Made by a program: the position numbers and the translations under genes
The notes under the pieces: generated by a model
Seen by the model: only the letters and a program-made list of their open reading frames with translations
The model's database searches: none
Told to the model about the DNA's origin: nothing
In this document: piece after piece, positions 45,329 to 53,432 of the stretch
Layout: every line of letters starts with the position of its first letter
Position numbering within the stretch: position 1 is the stretch's first letter
Origin: Rhizobium sp. 16-449-1b
GTDB lineage: Bacteria; Pseudomonadota; Alphaproteobacteria; Rhizobiales; Rhizobiaceae
Assembly (NCBI RefSeq): GCF_017741935.1
Contig: NZ_JAGHMH010000013.1
Location: forward strand, 1 to 64,000
Reading direction: 5' to 3'
DNA: 64,000 nucleotides

Positions 45329-46099
45329 TCAAAGCAGATCCTCGATCAGGGCTTTGCTCGAGCTCGCGTGCCCATTGAGATTACGAACCAGTTCCGGCAG
45401 GGCGTCGATCATCAGCCGGATGTGTTCTTCGCCGATGCGGACCGCGACATCGCGGTCTTCAAGTTGTAGCCGTTCCTCCAACGCCCTGAGCGACCACAAT
45501 GCTCGCCGGACCTCCGGCATCAATCGCACCCCGAATTGACGCACTTGGCCCGTGCGCGCGCAGAACCCCGCCATGGCGCCAGCGATCCTGCGGTTCCCCG
45601 ATGAATTGGCGATACTTTGATAGCGTCTTTCAGCCTCTGTGGCGATCATCGTCGCGACAAGGTCGTCCGCAACGGGCTCCCCGTGCCACGCGTTCATTTC
45701 CACGATTGGCTCTTGGCGGTGTGGCGACGCTCCATGCTCGATCGCGTACCTTATCATCACCATTGCGAACCTATGGTCGGCGATCATCTCGTCTGCATCT
45801 AGCGCTCGCGTGTAATAGCCGCGCCCACGCACAAAGCCGATGACCTCCTCGTTGGCGAGGCGAATGAGTGCCTCACGGACCGGCGTGGTGCTGAACTTCA
45901 GGCGTTCAGCGATCACACGGATGTTGAGGAACGATCCCGGAGGCGACAGATGATGATGGAGGGCGGATCGGACCCTCGAATAGGCCTCAAGGACCTTGTC
46001 GGGCAATAGCGGGTTCGAGTTGGGATCCTGCATCAATGTCTGACCAAGCGCTTCAAATGCCGATGGTGGCTCCCTCATACGAGTGGTGGTTCGAGACAT
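45329..46099 (-). CDS. GntR-family regulator, probable FCD type (second)
   Basis: About 256 aa from ATG 46099; ATG 46078 and an ATG near 46144 are alternatives, none with a strong ribosome site. The N-terminal winged helix reads SPPGSFLNIRVIAERLKFST, then TPVREALIRLANEEVIGF (about residues 50-90). The C-terminal helical domain (YQSIANSSGNRRIAGAMAGF; EEHIRLMIDALPEL) fits an FCD-like effector domain but lacks clear metal histidines. It converges on the SDR gene and could be a second regulator of the aminotransferase cluster. Confidence 0.75.
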   Translation of the reverse strand: MSRTTTRMREPPSAFEALGQTLMQDPNSNPLLPDKVLEAYSRVRSALHHHLSPPGSFLNIRVIAERLKFSTTPVREALIRLANEEVIGFVRGRGYYTRALDADEMIADHRFAMVMIRYAIEHGASPHRQEPIVEMNAWHGEPVADDLVATMIATEAERRYQSIANSSGNRRIAGAMAGFCARTGQVRQFGVRLMPEVRRALWSLRALEERLQLEDRDVAVRIGEEHIRLMIDALPELVRNLNGHASSSKALIEDLL

Positions 46100-46588
46100 G
46101 TCGAACGAGGAAATGGGCACGACGTTCGGCAGGATGTTAGCCAGCATCATCACGCATGTCGCTTGTCGAATCCTACAAGCGACGTCCGATCCCTCAAGCG
46201 ATAGATTTCGTGTGTCGGCGTTGGGTGAACCTTCCACGTCGTCGAGAGGAGGTGAAACCGAACCAATCGCTGGTCCCGCAGCACGGTGGAAAACCGGTGG
46301 CTCACCACATCCAAGTCCTTTGCGTGGGTGGCTGCGTCCATCTGCGTTCTCGATGAGGCATGTCTGACCGGAAACCGGCTTCGCCTCGCTCGTTATCCCG
46401 CAACGGTGGATACGGAACTTTCTTCCCCTGTCGGCTACGCCGCCATTCCTCGCGGGACAAGAAAGCACCGATCTCCCGCCCTCCACGATGTTCCGGCCCT
46501 TTGGGTGCGGTCCGATCGTCTCCGGTCTTTGCGACTGCCATCGAGGTCGCGATGGGCGCGGCTCCGAAACAGCAAAAGGAACTTGAAC
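46100..46588. other. Non-coding region with a perfect dyad and a GC-rich leader
   Basis: 489 bases between the divergent GntR and DUF736 genes. It contains a 26-bp dyad at 46158-46183 (separate entry). The 110 bases before 46589 share blocks with the leader of the ArdC-like gene (46548-46571 against 14320-14343). I see no protein gene. Confidence 0.55.
46158..46183. promoter_or_regulatory. Perfect 9-bp-arm dyad resembling the tra-box sites
   Basis: GTCGCTTGT and ACAAGCGAC flank CGAATCCT. The right half contains AATCCTACAA, identical to 53421-53430 before traC and similar to the dyad before traI (GATCCTACAA on its minus strand). It may be a LuxR/TraR-type site or the operator of the adjacent GntR gene. 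Confidence 0.5.
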
Positions 46589-46900
46589 ATGGCTAACATC
46601 GGCAACTTCACCACTACCGAAAATGGCTTCACCGGCTCGATCCGCACTCTCGCGCTCAACGTCAAGGCCAACATCATTCGCGTCGAAAACCCCACCGAAA
46701 AGGGACCGCAGTTCCGCATCTACGCCGGCAAGGTCGAGCTCGGTGCAGCATGGCAGAAGCGCTCCGCCGAGACCGACCGCGACTACCTCGCGCTCAAGAT
46801 CGACGATCCGAGCTTTCCCGCGCCGATCTTCGCCAACCTGATCAACATCGACGGTGAAGATGGCTACCAGCTGATCTGGTCCCGCTCGAATCGGGATTGA
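46589..46900 (+). CDS. DUF736 family protein
   Basis: 103 aa from ATG 46589, with AAAAGGAA upstream. Typical DUF736 sequence: [20 protein letters not shown] at the start, a central [20 protein letters not shown] and the ending [19 protein letters not shown]. These small beta-rich proteins are almost universal on plasmids and integrative elements of Rhizobiales and sphingomonads; their function is unknown. A GC-rich leader shared with the ArdC-like gene precedes it and two hairpins follow. Confidence 0.92.
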   Translation: MANIGNFTTTENGFTGSIRTLALNVKANIIRVENPTEKGPQFRIYAGKVELGAAWQKRSAETDRDYLALKIDDPSFPAPIFANLINIDGEDGYQLIWSRSNRD

Positions 46901-46908
46901 ACGAGAAC

Positions 46909-46932
46909 GGCCCCGCTCCATCGAGCGGGGCC
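46909..46932 (+). terminator. GC-rich hairpin after the DUF736 gene
   Basis: GGCCCCGCT (46909-46917) pairs perfectly with AGCGGGGCC (46924-46932), loop CCATCG. No T run follows; it may act with the next hairpin. Confidence 0.5.
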
Positions 46933-46954
46933 GCGTCAATCTTCGAAACAAGAA

Positions 46955-46983
46955 GCAGACCGCATCGCGGTCTGCTCATTTTC
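46955..46983. terminator. Bidirectional terminator between DUF736 and HU genes
   Basis: GCAGACCGC (46955-46963) pairs with GCGGTCTGC (46967-46975), followed by TCATTTT on the plus strand. It lies just beyond the HU stop (minus strand) and 55 bases beyond the DUF736 stop. Confidence 0.6.
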
Positions 46984-46984
46984 G

Positions 46985-47263
46985 TTACTTGTTCAGCGTG
47001 TCCTTGAGCGCCTTTGCCGGCTGGAAGCTCAGCTTCTTTGCCGCGGCAACCTTGATCGTCGCACCCGTCGACGGGTTTCGCGCTTCCCGTTCTGGGGTGT
47101 CCTTCACCTTGAATTTGCCGAAGCCGGGAATGGAGGTCTCGGCACCGGACGTCGCTGCGCCGGTGATGGCGGCGAAGACAGCTTCGACGATTGCCTTGCC
47201 CTGAACCTTGGTGAGGCCATGCTCGGAGGCGATCTTGTCTGCAATTTCGTTGGTCGTGGTCAT
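46985..47263 (-). CDS. HU-family DNA-binding protein
   Basis: 92 aa from ATG 47263, which has AAGGAT upstream; the longer frame to 47317 lacks family similarity. The HU signature is present (TSIPGFGKFKVKDTPEREAR NPSTG, about residues 44-68), with the DNA-intercalating arm RNPSTGATIKV. It bends and compacts DNA as a dimer. The sequence MTTTNEIADKIASEHGLTKV is of the rhizobial type. As an accessory copy it may serve the element's replication or regulation. Confidence 0.95.
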   Translation of the reverse strand: MTTTNEIADKIASEHGLTKVQGKAIVEAVFAAITGAATSGAETSIPGFGKFKVKDTPEREARNPSTGATIKVAAAKKLSFQPAKALKDTLNK

Positions 47264-47503
47264 TTTTGATCCTTTGGTGAATAAGGAATTCTTTCCACTC
47301 GGATCGAGATCTGTCACCGCTTAGCCAGGAAAAACCTCTTCAAAGCCTCGCTTCTCCACAAAAACTCATTGATCTTGCCAATGTTGCAGCGCGACGTGCA
47401 GACCAATTTCATCGGTCTCCGTTCGCGGGCGAGGTGTACGAACCCGGGACGGAATTGCAGACGACCTGAAGACGTCGTATATAGGCGCAATAGGAGATTT
47501 TCG

Positions 47504-47677
47504 ATGCTCTTGCAAAAGTACCGCGAAAACAAGGAAGCCCTGAAGCAGATTGGTCGGGAAGCTCTGGCCGAAAGCAGACGTATGGGCTTGACGCTTTCCG
47601 CAAAGGATCGTCAGAACGAGGCGAAGGACAAGATGAAACGTGAGCGCAAGGATCGCGTTTCGGCATCGGTAAGATAG
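47504..47677 (+). CDS. Small basic protein, possible antitoxin of the zeta-like kinase
   Basis: 57 aa from ATG 47504, preceded by an excellent AGGAGA. The whole chain is predicted helical and highly charged (MLLQKYRENKEALKQIGREA; SAKDRQNEAKDKMKRERKDR). It ends nine bases before the zeta-like gene, and the two look like an operon. Short helical partners upstream of zeta toxins act as antitoxins in known systems (epsilon), but I do not recognise this family; the pairing is inferred from position. Confidence 0.7.
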   Translation: MLLQKYRENKEALKQIGREALAESRRMGLTLSAKDRQNEAKDKMKRERKDRVSASVR

Positions 47678-47686
47678 CATCCTCTG

Positions 47687-48304
47687 ATGCCTGAGTTGTC
47701 GTGCGTTCTCCTCGCCGGACCGAACGGGTCCGGAAAGTCCTCAGCCTTTCCGAAGCTTAAGCTCGAGGGCGAGCTTATCAATGCCGACGAGATTGCAAGA
47801 GATATTGCAGACCTGAGCGGTTCGGCGCGAGATTGGCGTGCCGGTCAGATAGCCCTGAAAAAGCTCGCGGAGATGATCGATACGCGACGCTCATTCATCT
47901 TCGAAACAACACTGGCAAGCCAACATTCGATACGTTTAATGCGTGAAGCAAAGGTGGCCGGGTTTACGGTTGGCCTCTACTACACCGCGCTCGATTCTGT
48001 CGAGACGAACATCGAGCGCGTGCGGCAACGCGTTCTCAAGGGCGGCCACAGCATTCCGGAAGATGTTATACGTAGGCGACACAGTGCCTCATTCCTGAAG
48101 CTGTCGGAAGCTCTAGAGACCGCTGATGAAGTTGTCCTTGTCGATAACAGCAACCTCGAGCCTCACGTCGTGTTCGAGATTACCTCAGGTGAAGTTCTAT
48201 CCTTCGATGTCGACGAAACCCAAGCACTGCACCGCCAGTTCGAAACCAAAGTCTGTGACGCCTACGGTCTAGTCCGGACCGGCAATACGTTCAGCAAGCG
48301 GTAG
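47687..48304 (+). CDS. Zeta toxin-like P-loop kinase
   Basis: 205 aa. Walker A GPNGSGKSS (residues 11-19), then LEGELINADEIARDIADL and RRSFIFETTLASQHSIRLMR, the order seen in the compact zeta/AAA_33 branch. VRQRVLKGGHSIPEDVIRRR is the lid with its arginines. Characterised zeta toxins phosphorylate UDP-N-acetylglucosamine. All core residues look intact. It is preceded by the 57-aa gene at 47504. The branch is common in rhizobia, and both a toxin and a housekeeping kinase role are possible. Confidence 0.82.
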   Translation: MPELSCVLLAGPNGSGKSSAFPKLKLEGELINADEIARDIADLSGSARDWRAGQIALKKLAEMIDTRRSFIFETTLASQHSIRLMREAKVAGFTVGLYYTALDSVETNIERVRQRVLKGGHSIPEDVIRRRHSASFLKLSEALETADEVVLVDNSNLEPHVVFEITSGEVLSFDVDETQALHRQFETKVCDAYGLVRTGNTFSKR

Positions 48305-48663
48305 CCAAGACGCAGAAGTCAGCCCGACCAGCGGCGCTTGCGTTTCCTGCCATGATCGCGTTGGGATCGGCTCGCCGCCAAGTTGCCTAGTCAAGAGAAG
48401 CAGGAAACAGGCATCGAGCCCGTTTCCCGCTCTTTGGTGCCAAACCGGACCGTGGGGTAGCTGCTCAGGTGGCCAATTGTGCCAGTCGGCCATGACGGCA
48501 TCAAGGATGAGCGGTTCCCCCAATTTCCTCCAGCAGCCTTCGGCCGCTTCCTGAAATCGGCTCCCCCACTCCCCGGCTCTGCCGGTCGCTTCGCGATCCC
48601 TGACCCCGCCACGCCCTCGTCGGCGGCCGTCATCGTCTTTCACAAACTCATGGAGATGAGACG
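48305..48663. other. Non-coding stretch with GC-rich leader
   Basis: 359 bases. A Trp-rich minus-strand frame (to about 48500) has a protein-like composition but no start, family or ribosome site. The last 120 bases resemble other GC-rich leaders (CCGGCTCTGCCGGTCGCTTC) and end in GGAGATGAG before ATG 48664. Confidence 0.45.
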
Positions 48664-48834
48664 ATGACCCATTCAAACGAACAACTGGTTGAAGAACTGC
48701 GCGCTGAACTGCGCAATGCATTTGACGTCGCAGAGCGTCGCCAGATCGAGGCAGAGCTCGATCTTGCACAGGCAGAGCTTGCCGTCGCATTTGCCGAGCA
48801 GAGCGGGATCGTATCCGCAGAGCCGCCCTTCTAA
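48664..48834 (+). CDS. Small acidic hypothetical protein
   Basis: 56 aa, MTHSNEQLVEELRAELRNAF to the end SAEPPF. A single amphipathic, Glu/Ala-rich helix (RRQIEAELDLAQAELAVAFA). GGAGATGAG precedes the ATG. It has its own GC-rich leader, and a 9-bp stem (48822-48830 with 48833-48841) spans its stop codon. I recognise no family; short helical proteins of this kind occur between maintenance genes on rhizobial plasmids. Confidence 0.6.
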   Translation: MTHSNEQLVEELRAELRNAFDVAERRQIEAELDLAQAELAVAFAEQSGIVSAEPPF

Positions 48835-48890
48835 GGGCGGCTATCGCCGTGATCGGCATGTGCGTCCCTCTCACGCGGGGTGGGCTGCTC

Positions 48891-49373
48891 TTAGCACCAA
48901 GGCTCGCGACGGCCGCTCCACGTCCGGGCAAGGCCTTCAGAAACCAGGATATCACCAAGACTGCGCCCATCACGCATAAGCACCCTCAGTTTGCGACCGT
49001 ATCGGTCCTCGTCGCGGCCAGGCCACGCCATCAGGTCGAACGGTCCTTCGTTGATCAGTTCGATCAGTCGCTGTGTCGCCTGATTGCCAAGGGCAAGTTC
49101 CGAGGCGCATTTCGGCTCACTGATCTCCGGCGTATCGATGTCGGCGATCCTGATTTTCTGACCATCGATCCAGAGCGTGTCGCCGTCGACCACGCATCGC
49201 TGCCTATGACCGCCTGCGCATTTGCGCATGGGCGGGAAACTCTTGGTCGCGGCCGCGGTCACGGTGTCAGGAGCGAAGAGAAGACCAGAGGCGAAGGTCG
49301 ATGATACGAGCGCAACCAGGACAACGTTCGCAAGGAGCCGTGATTGCCAGCTCTTCGGTCGGTGCAGGTTCAT
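48891..49373 (-). CDS. Exported staphylococcal nuclease-like protein
   Basis: 160 aa. An N-terminal membrane segment or signal peptide (about residues 13-34, LLANVVLVALVSSTFASGLL) precedes an SNase-fold domain: RCVVDGDTLWIDGQKIRIAD, then IDTPE, with the catalytic Arg and Asp, and DRYGRKLRVLMRDG with the second Arg. Length and motif order match small thermonuclease-like proteins that are frequent on rhizobial plasmids. It should be periplasmic or anchored and degrade DNA or RNA; whether it is active is not known. Confidence 0.82.
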   Translation of the reverse strand: MNLHRPKSWQSRLLANVVLVALVSSTFASGLLFAPDTVTAAATKSFPPMRKCAGGHRQRCVVDGDTLWIDGQKIRIADIDTPEISEPKCASELALGNQATQRLIELINEGPFDLMAWPGRDEDRYGRKLRVLMRDGRSLGDILVSEGLARTWSGRREPWC

Positions 49374-49436
49374 GGATCAATCCCAGCATATTGTTTTTTG
49401 CCCAGTATCAGATTCGGTTCGCCCAGTCTGATATCT

Positions 49437-49706
49437 TCAAGCCTTGGACGTCACTCGCTTTGCGCCGACCGGCACATAGCCGCGTTTACGCTTCTGCCGG
49501 ATCAGATCGAGGAACAGCACGACGGCGTCTTGCTCACGAGCGAAAAGGTGTTTCATCGACTGGCCGGCAGTTCCGATCCTTCCCCAACGCCGTGTCAGGC
49601 AGGCTTCACCAAACAGCGTCTGGTCGATCGACACGGCGTAAAACCGGGCCATGTTTAGGGTCGGGTCTGTCCGTTCGATGTAGAGCTTATAGGGTTGCGC
49701 GATCAT
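49437..49706 (-). CDS. Single WGR-domain protein
   Basis: 89 aa from ATG 49706 (MIAQPYKLYIERTDPTLNMA); the frame extends to a TTG at 49742. The core RRWGRIGTAGQSMKHLF (about residues 40-56) is the WGR motif, known as a nucleic-acid-binding module in PARPs and in bacterial MolR/ligase-associated proteins. Here it is the whole protein. Small WGR proteins occur on rhizobial plasmids; a role at DNA ends or nicks is a guess. Confidence 0.8.
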   Translation of the reverse strand: MIAQPYKLYIERTDPTLNMARFYAVSIDQTLFGEACLTRRWGRIGTAGQSMKHLFAREQDAVVLFLDLIRQKRKRGYVPVGAKRVTSKA

Positions 49707-50203
49707 GTTGGGAGAATCGCGCTTGTGGGGTTCTGCGTCCAACGAGAGTTTTGAATCGTTTCTGGCTTATCGATTCATTTCGGTGAAGGATGGATACCAG
49801 TAATCGACGGGCGATCCGCCTGCGGCGTACGGCTCTATTCGCTATCGCGAACGAAGCCCGCGGGCGGTCTTCGCCCATTCGGGTTACGATCCTCTCGCGG
49901 CAAGCCGCAACTGCTGTAAACTAGTCAACAGAAACGGTTTTCGAGCCGTTGCTGAGCCGGCTGGCGCCGGGAGCGGGCGCGCCCTCCAGGCGCGAGTACT
50001 TATCTATCTGACAGTGCATTTTACACCCGCCACTCCGGCGTCAAGGACTGCGCGGCCCCTCCAATTTTCACTCCGTTTCGCTCCGCGCCACTTCGAGAAA
50101 ATCGGTTCCTCCGCTAGCCGCCGCTGGCGGTCGCTGCGCGCTCCTGGACCCCTCGCGTCTTCGGTGCGGCCTCCTTTCGCCAGATAGACAAAAGGAGATC
50201 ATC
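49707..50203. other. Non-coding stretch, GC-rich, with many short palindromes
   Basis: About 500 bases without a gene. It contains repeated C/G palindromic blocks (GGCGCCGGGAGCGGGCGCGCC near 49965 when read with gaps; CTAGCCGCCGCTGGCGG near 50117) and ends in a pyrimidine-rich leader with AAAGGAG before ATG 50204. It could hold a plasmid regulatory or replication site, but nothing specific is seen. Confidence 0.4.
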
Positions 50204-50665
50204 ATGGCCAACATCAACGTCTTCACGACCTTCGGAAAACTGCAAGGGTTCAAACTGTGGGCTCGTGCCAGTCGCGCTTGCTGCACTACTGACTTCTCAC
50301 GAGAACTTCACGACCGGCTTGTCGTGGTTCTCGACTACATGATCGCGAACCTGCGCAGTGACATCGGTTCGGAAGTGATCACCATGCGCCACACCCGCAT
50401 TCCATACCCGAACCTTGCGCTTGGAGAGAGCGGCGGTGCGTTCAGCGAGGAGTGGCTGAACAATCGCGCGATTTCGCTTCTCGATCCAATCGCGACATTT
50501 GTGGCGGATCATGAAGGGCTGGTTCGACAAGCGGCCTTGCACCACACTTGCGTTCCGAGACCGGAGCTTGAAGGCTTGGGCAAGATCATCGACGAGATCG
50601 AACGCGAGGTGGGTGTCTCGTTCGTGGTTGCCCGCTTGTCTCACAAAGGCGATGCCGTCAATTGA
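50204..50665 (+). CDS. Hypothetical plasmid protein
   Basis: 153 aa starting MANINVFTTFGKLQGFKLWA, after a strong AAAGGAG. Soluble, mixed alpha/beta composition (ELHDRLVVVLDYMIANLRSD; IDEIEREVGVSFVVARLS). No known motif. It has its own GC-rich leader and is followed by a perfect 13-bp hairpin. The function is unknown. Confidence 0.65.
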   Translation: MANINVFTTFGKLQGFKLWARASRACCTTDFSRELHDRLVVVLDYMIANLRSDIGSEVITMRHTRIPYPNLALGESGGAFSEEWLNNRAISLLDPIATFVADHEGLVRQAALHHTCVPRPELEGLGKIIDEIEREVGVSFVVARLSHKGDAVN

Positions 50666-50670
50666 GATCC

Positions 50671-50700
50671 AGACGAGATGCGGTTTACCGCATCTCGTCT
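50671..50700. terminator. Perfect 13-bp hairpin without a T tract
   Basis: AGACGAGATGCGG (50671-50683), loop TTTA, CCGCATCTCGTCT (50688-50700). It lies six bases after the stop at 50665. The downstream 225 bases to the traG stop are C/T-rich with CCCTCCCTCAAACTC-like repeats and hold no gene. Confidence 0.55.
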
Positions 50701-50925
50701 TAGCCGTTGAGGGAGGGCGACGCCCCGGATCGACCGGGCCATCGCCCTTCATGAAAGGGGGGCCTTGCCGCCCCTCTCAAACTCACCCCATGAGGGAAGG
50801 GCAAGCCCCTCCCTCAAACTCCCTCCTTGGAGAAAGGGGACGGTTCCCTCCTCCCTTTCCCCAAACCCCTATCCCACTCCCATGCCGTTATTGTTTGGTC
50901 GCTACGCGATGGAGACATCAGCTCA

Positions 50926-52854
50926 TTATTCGGGCGCCGGTGACGATTGCTCAAGCTCACTCTCACCGATGCTTTCCTTCATGTCGTCGCGCCGAAACCA
51001 GATCGCTCGCCCGCAGCGCAATGGCGGGTTACCGGCCGTGAAGACGATCTGTTCATCGGCGCGCATGCGCAACACTTCGTGTGGCAGGATCAGCGCTCGC
51101 GCAGCCATCTGCTTCGAGCGTGTCCGCGAGGAGCCCCGCGCGTTCACATTGCGACTGACCTGGTCGGTTTCGACCGTCGTCGTGCCGCACCGGCGCGAAA
51201 TATATTCTGCGGTTTCCGGATCGTTGATGGCCGCGAACGCGATCCAGCTTGCGCTTTCGAACCATTTGCTGGACGCGTCACGTCCCCCATAGGTTTCTCG
51301 CAACTGACCGATCGACTGATAGATCATCGTCAGCGTGATGCCATACTTGCGTCCAGCATCACGAGCCGTCTCCAGGATGCGCATGTAGCCGAGCCGCGCA
51401 ACCTCGTCGAGAAGAAAGAGCGCACGACCCTCCATCCTGCCATTGCGATTGTAGATAGCGTTGAGGAGCGATCCGATAATCACCCGCGCCAGGCCGGCGT
51501 GCATCTCCAACGTCTTCAGGTCGATGTTGATGAATACATCGGTGTTTCCGTCGGCAATCGCGTCGGCTTTGAAGCTCGAACCTGAGACCAACGCAGCATA
51601 ATTCGGGTATGATAGCCAATGGGTCTCCTTGATCGCATTGGCGTATACACCGCTGAACGTTTCCGGCGTCATGTTGACGAAAGCCGCGACATTCTCCTTC
51701 ACGAAGTCAGAGCGCGAGTTGTCATAGATATCCTGCAGGCGCTGGCGCAACTTCGGCTCCGGTTCGGAGAGATTGGTGCGGACCTGGCGCAATGTCTGTT
51801 GCTCGCGTGGCGTGTGACCCGACAGGCAGACGTCAGCGATGATCGCGGTCAAAAGTTGCAGTCCGGACGCCCGGAAAAAATCATCGCGAGTGCCGTTCGC
51901 GCGGCCGCTCTCACTGACGATCCATGACGCCACGGACGCGATGTCCTCTTCCTTCGTGCCCCCGAAGCTCCCGATCCAGTCGAGCGCGTTCAACCCGGAC
52001 GACGGCTGCCTGGGATCGAGCATCTTGATTCTGCGCCCGGCGTTTTCCCGATGGTGGGTGACCATGGGTGCCACCTCGTTCGAAGGGTCGAGCACAATCA
52101 GGGCGCCACCCCATTTGAGTGCGGTCGGGATCGTCACCGAGGTCGTCTTGAAACCGCCGGAGCCGGCAAACACGATGCCATGCGACGATCCGAACGAGCC
52201 ATCGAAGCAAAGTAGCGGAGCCTTGCCTCCCCGTCCCCAGCTCTCCTTGTTATCGGCCCGAAACCCGCTATCGGTCACGCCGTCGCGGTCGACGCGGTAG
52301 CGCTCGCCGACAACGATACCGCCGGTATCGGCAAACAATCGTTTGGCTTGGTTGAGTGACATCCAATCGGCTTCGCCGTGCAGCGCGCGCCTGCCGACGA
52401 TCCGCTTCGGTCCCGTGTGCTGGAACGCCGCGTTACCGATCAGTGTCACGCGAAGTGCAAAGCATCCCGCCATTAGAAGACCGGCCGCGCCGATCATCGT
52501 GGCAGGATCGAGATAGAACAGGATCGATTTGTCCTCGCGAACCATCTGCGCGAATGCCGCCAGGCGCGAAATCTCTCTTGCTGCTGCGACCAAGATCGTC
52601 GCAAGACTTCCTCCGAGCGCGCTCCATGCGACGACCCTGATCCTTGCGGAGCCGGCAGACCCGAAGAGCCAGATCAACGCGGTCGCCGCAGCGAGCAGGT
52701 AGGGCGCGGCAATGCCGGCCCTGCCGAGTGCAAGGCGCGTGGCCTCAGTCTTGCCGAAAGCCGCGAGCGATTGATCAACCCCGGATGGCGCGAGGACAAC
52801 GGCGATCATCATGGCTGCAGGCGTGATGGTGAGGATCACTCTACTCGCTGTCAT
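50926..52854 (-). CDS. traG: Conjugal transfer coupling protein TraG
   Basis: 642 aa from ATG 52854, at the family's usual length; the frame extends seven residues upstream. It starts [20 protein letters not shown] with two N-terminal membrane segments, then ALHGEADWM, Walker [12 protein letters not shown], Walker [15 protein letters not shown] and the C-terminal [20 protein letters not shown]. VirD4-type coupling proteins bring the relaxase-DNA complex to the type IV secretion channel. It overlaps traD by 14 bases. The gene is complete, but its partners (relaxase traA and most of trb) are missing from this window. Confidence 0.95.
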   Translation of the reverse strand: MTASRVILTITPAAMMIAVVLAPSGVDQSLAAFGKTEATRLALGRAGIAAPYLLAAATALIWLFGSAGSARIRVVAWSALGGSLATILVAAAREISRLAAFAQMVREDKSILFYLDPATMIGAAGLLMAGCFALRVTLIGNAAFQHTGPKRIVGRRALHGEADWMSLNQAKRLFADTGGIVVGERYRVDRDGVTDSGFRADNKESWGRGGKAPLLCFDGSFGSSHGIVFAGSGGFKTTSVTIPTALKWGGALIVLDPSNEVAPMVTHHRENAGRRIKMLDPRQPSSGLNALDWIGSFGGTKEEDIASVASWIVSESGRANGTRDDFFRASGLQLLTAIIADVCLSGHTPREQQTLRQVRTNLSEPEPKLRQRLQDIYDNSRSDFVKENVAAFVNMTPETFSGVYANAIKETHWLSYPNYAALVSGSSFKADAIADGNTDVFINIDLKTLEMHAGLARVIIGSLLNAIYNRNGRMEGRALFLLDEVARLGYMRILETARDAGRKYGITLTMIYQSIGQLRETYGGRDASSKWFESASWIAFAAINDPETAEYISRRCGTTTVETDQVSRNVNARGSSRTRSKQMAARALILPHEVLRMRADEQIVFTAGNPPLRCGRAIWFRRDDMKESIGESELEQSSPAPE

Positions 52855-53056
52855 CGCTGAAGGCCTCCAACCCAATTGTCGTCAGCCTCACCCGCTCCCC
52901 TGCATCCGCCTCGAGGCGGCTTGCAATGTCGATGAAGGCGCCGAGCAGCAGCGCACGTTTTTCAAAGCGAAGCCCGGCCTTGACGACAAGGCCGCCGAGC
53001 TCGATCTTCTCGCGGGTATCCTTCTTGCGCGCAGCCGATGTTGCGATCCTTTCCAT
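52841..53056 (-). CDS. traD: Conjugal transfer protein TraD
   Basis: 71 aa from ATG 53056 ([20 protein letters not shown]), the usual size of pTi-type TraD; a longer frame to 53227 overlaps traC and is not expected. The sequence [24 protein letters not shown] is the conserved core. In pTi-type plasmids TraD, with TraC, is an accessory of the relaxosome. It starts four bases after the traC stop and overlaps traG. Confidence 0.88.
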   Translation of the reverse strand: MERIATSAARKKDTREKIELGGLVVKAGLRFEKRALLLGAFIDIASRLEADAGERVRLTTIGLEAFSDDSE

Positions 53057-53060
53057 TCGC

Positions 53061-53342
53061 TCAAGCCTCGCCACTGTTGCCCGAAGCCTCGCCAGCCGAG
53101 TTCGTCGGGCCGGTCCTTGCGCTCCCGCCTCCCCTATCCTTGCCGTTCGATTTCGAGCCGCGAAACCGTTTTGCCAGATCTTCGAATGCGGCCTGCAGCT
53201 CGCCCTCTTCGATCTCGATGTCGCCAAGGCCCGCTCGCAAGGCGACCCGGCCGATCCGCTCAGCTTCGCGGGTTTCGGCGAGCTTGAGCTGCTCGTGAAG
53301 TTTCGCGATTTCTTCGCGGATTTTGGAGGAAGGCTTCTTCAT
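53061..53342 (-). CDS. traC: Conjugal transfer protein TraC
   Basis: 93 aa starting [20 protein letters not shown]. The segment [20 protein letters not shown] and EDLAKRFRG match pTi-type TraC, a small oriT-region protein of the relaxosome. A low-complexity Gly/Ser tail ends it. AGGAGA precedes the ATG. In intact plasmids the oriT lies just upstream, between traC and traA; here a trbE fragment is joined about 150 bases upstream instead. Confidence 0.92.
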   Translation of the reverse strand: MKKPSSKIREEIAKLHEQLKLAETREAERIGRVALRAGLGDIEIEEGELQAAFEDLAKRFRGSKSNGKDRGGGSARTGPTNSAGEASGNSGEA

Positions 53343-53415
53343 TCCGATCGTCTCTCCTGGCTGGAAGTTCCTTTCGAGAGCAGGAGATTTTCAGAATGGA
53401 GCGCGCATCGCACTA

Positions 53416-53432
53416 CTGTGAATCCTACAATT
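53416..53432. promoter_or_regulatory. Candidate tra-box half-dyad upstream of traC
   Basis: CTGTGAATCCTACAATT shares AATCCTACAA with 46169-46178 and, on the other strand, TTGTAGGAT with the dyad before traI. It lies about 75-90 bases before traC, where pTi-type plasmids have a TraR site in the traA-traC interval. The left half is degenerate. Confidence 0.5.

Noticed and set aside
48269..48973. Minus-strand frame of 234 aa with a Trp-rich C-terminal part
   Set aside because: It crosses the leader and the small gene at 48664 and overlaps the end of the zeta-like gene. The part below 48500 looks somewhat protein-like but has no start or family match.
50666..50925. C/T-rich repeats considered as a CRISPR-like or iteron array
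   Set aside because: The repeats are short, irregular and without uniform spacers; they look like low-complexity sequence.
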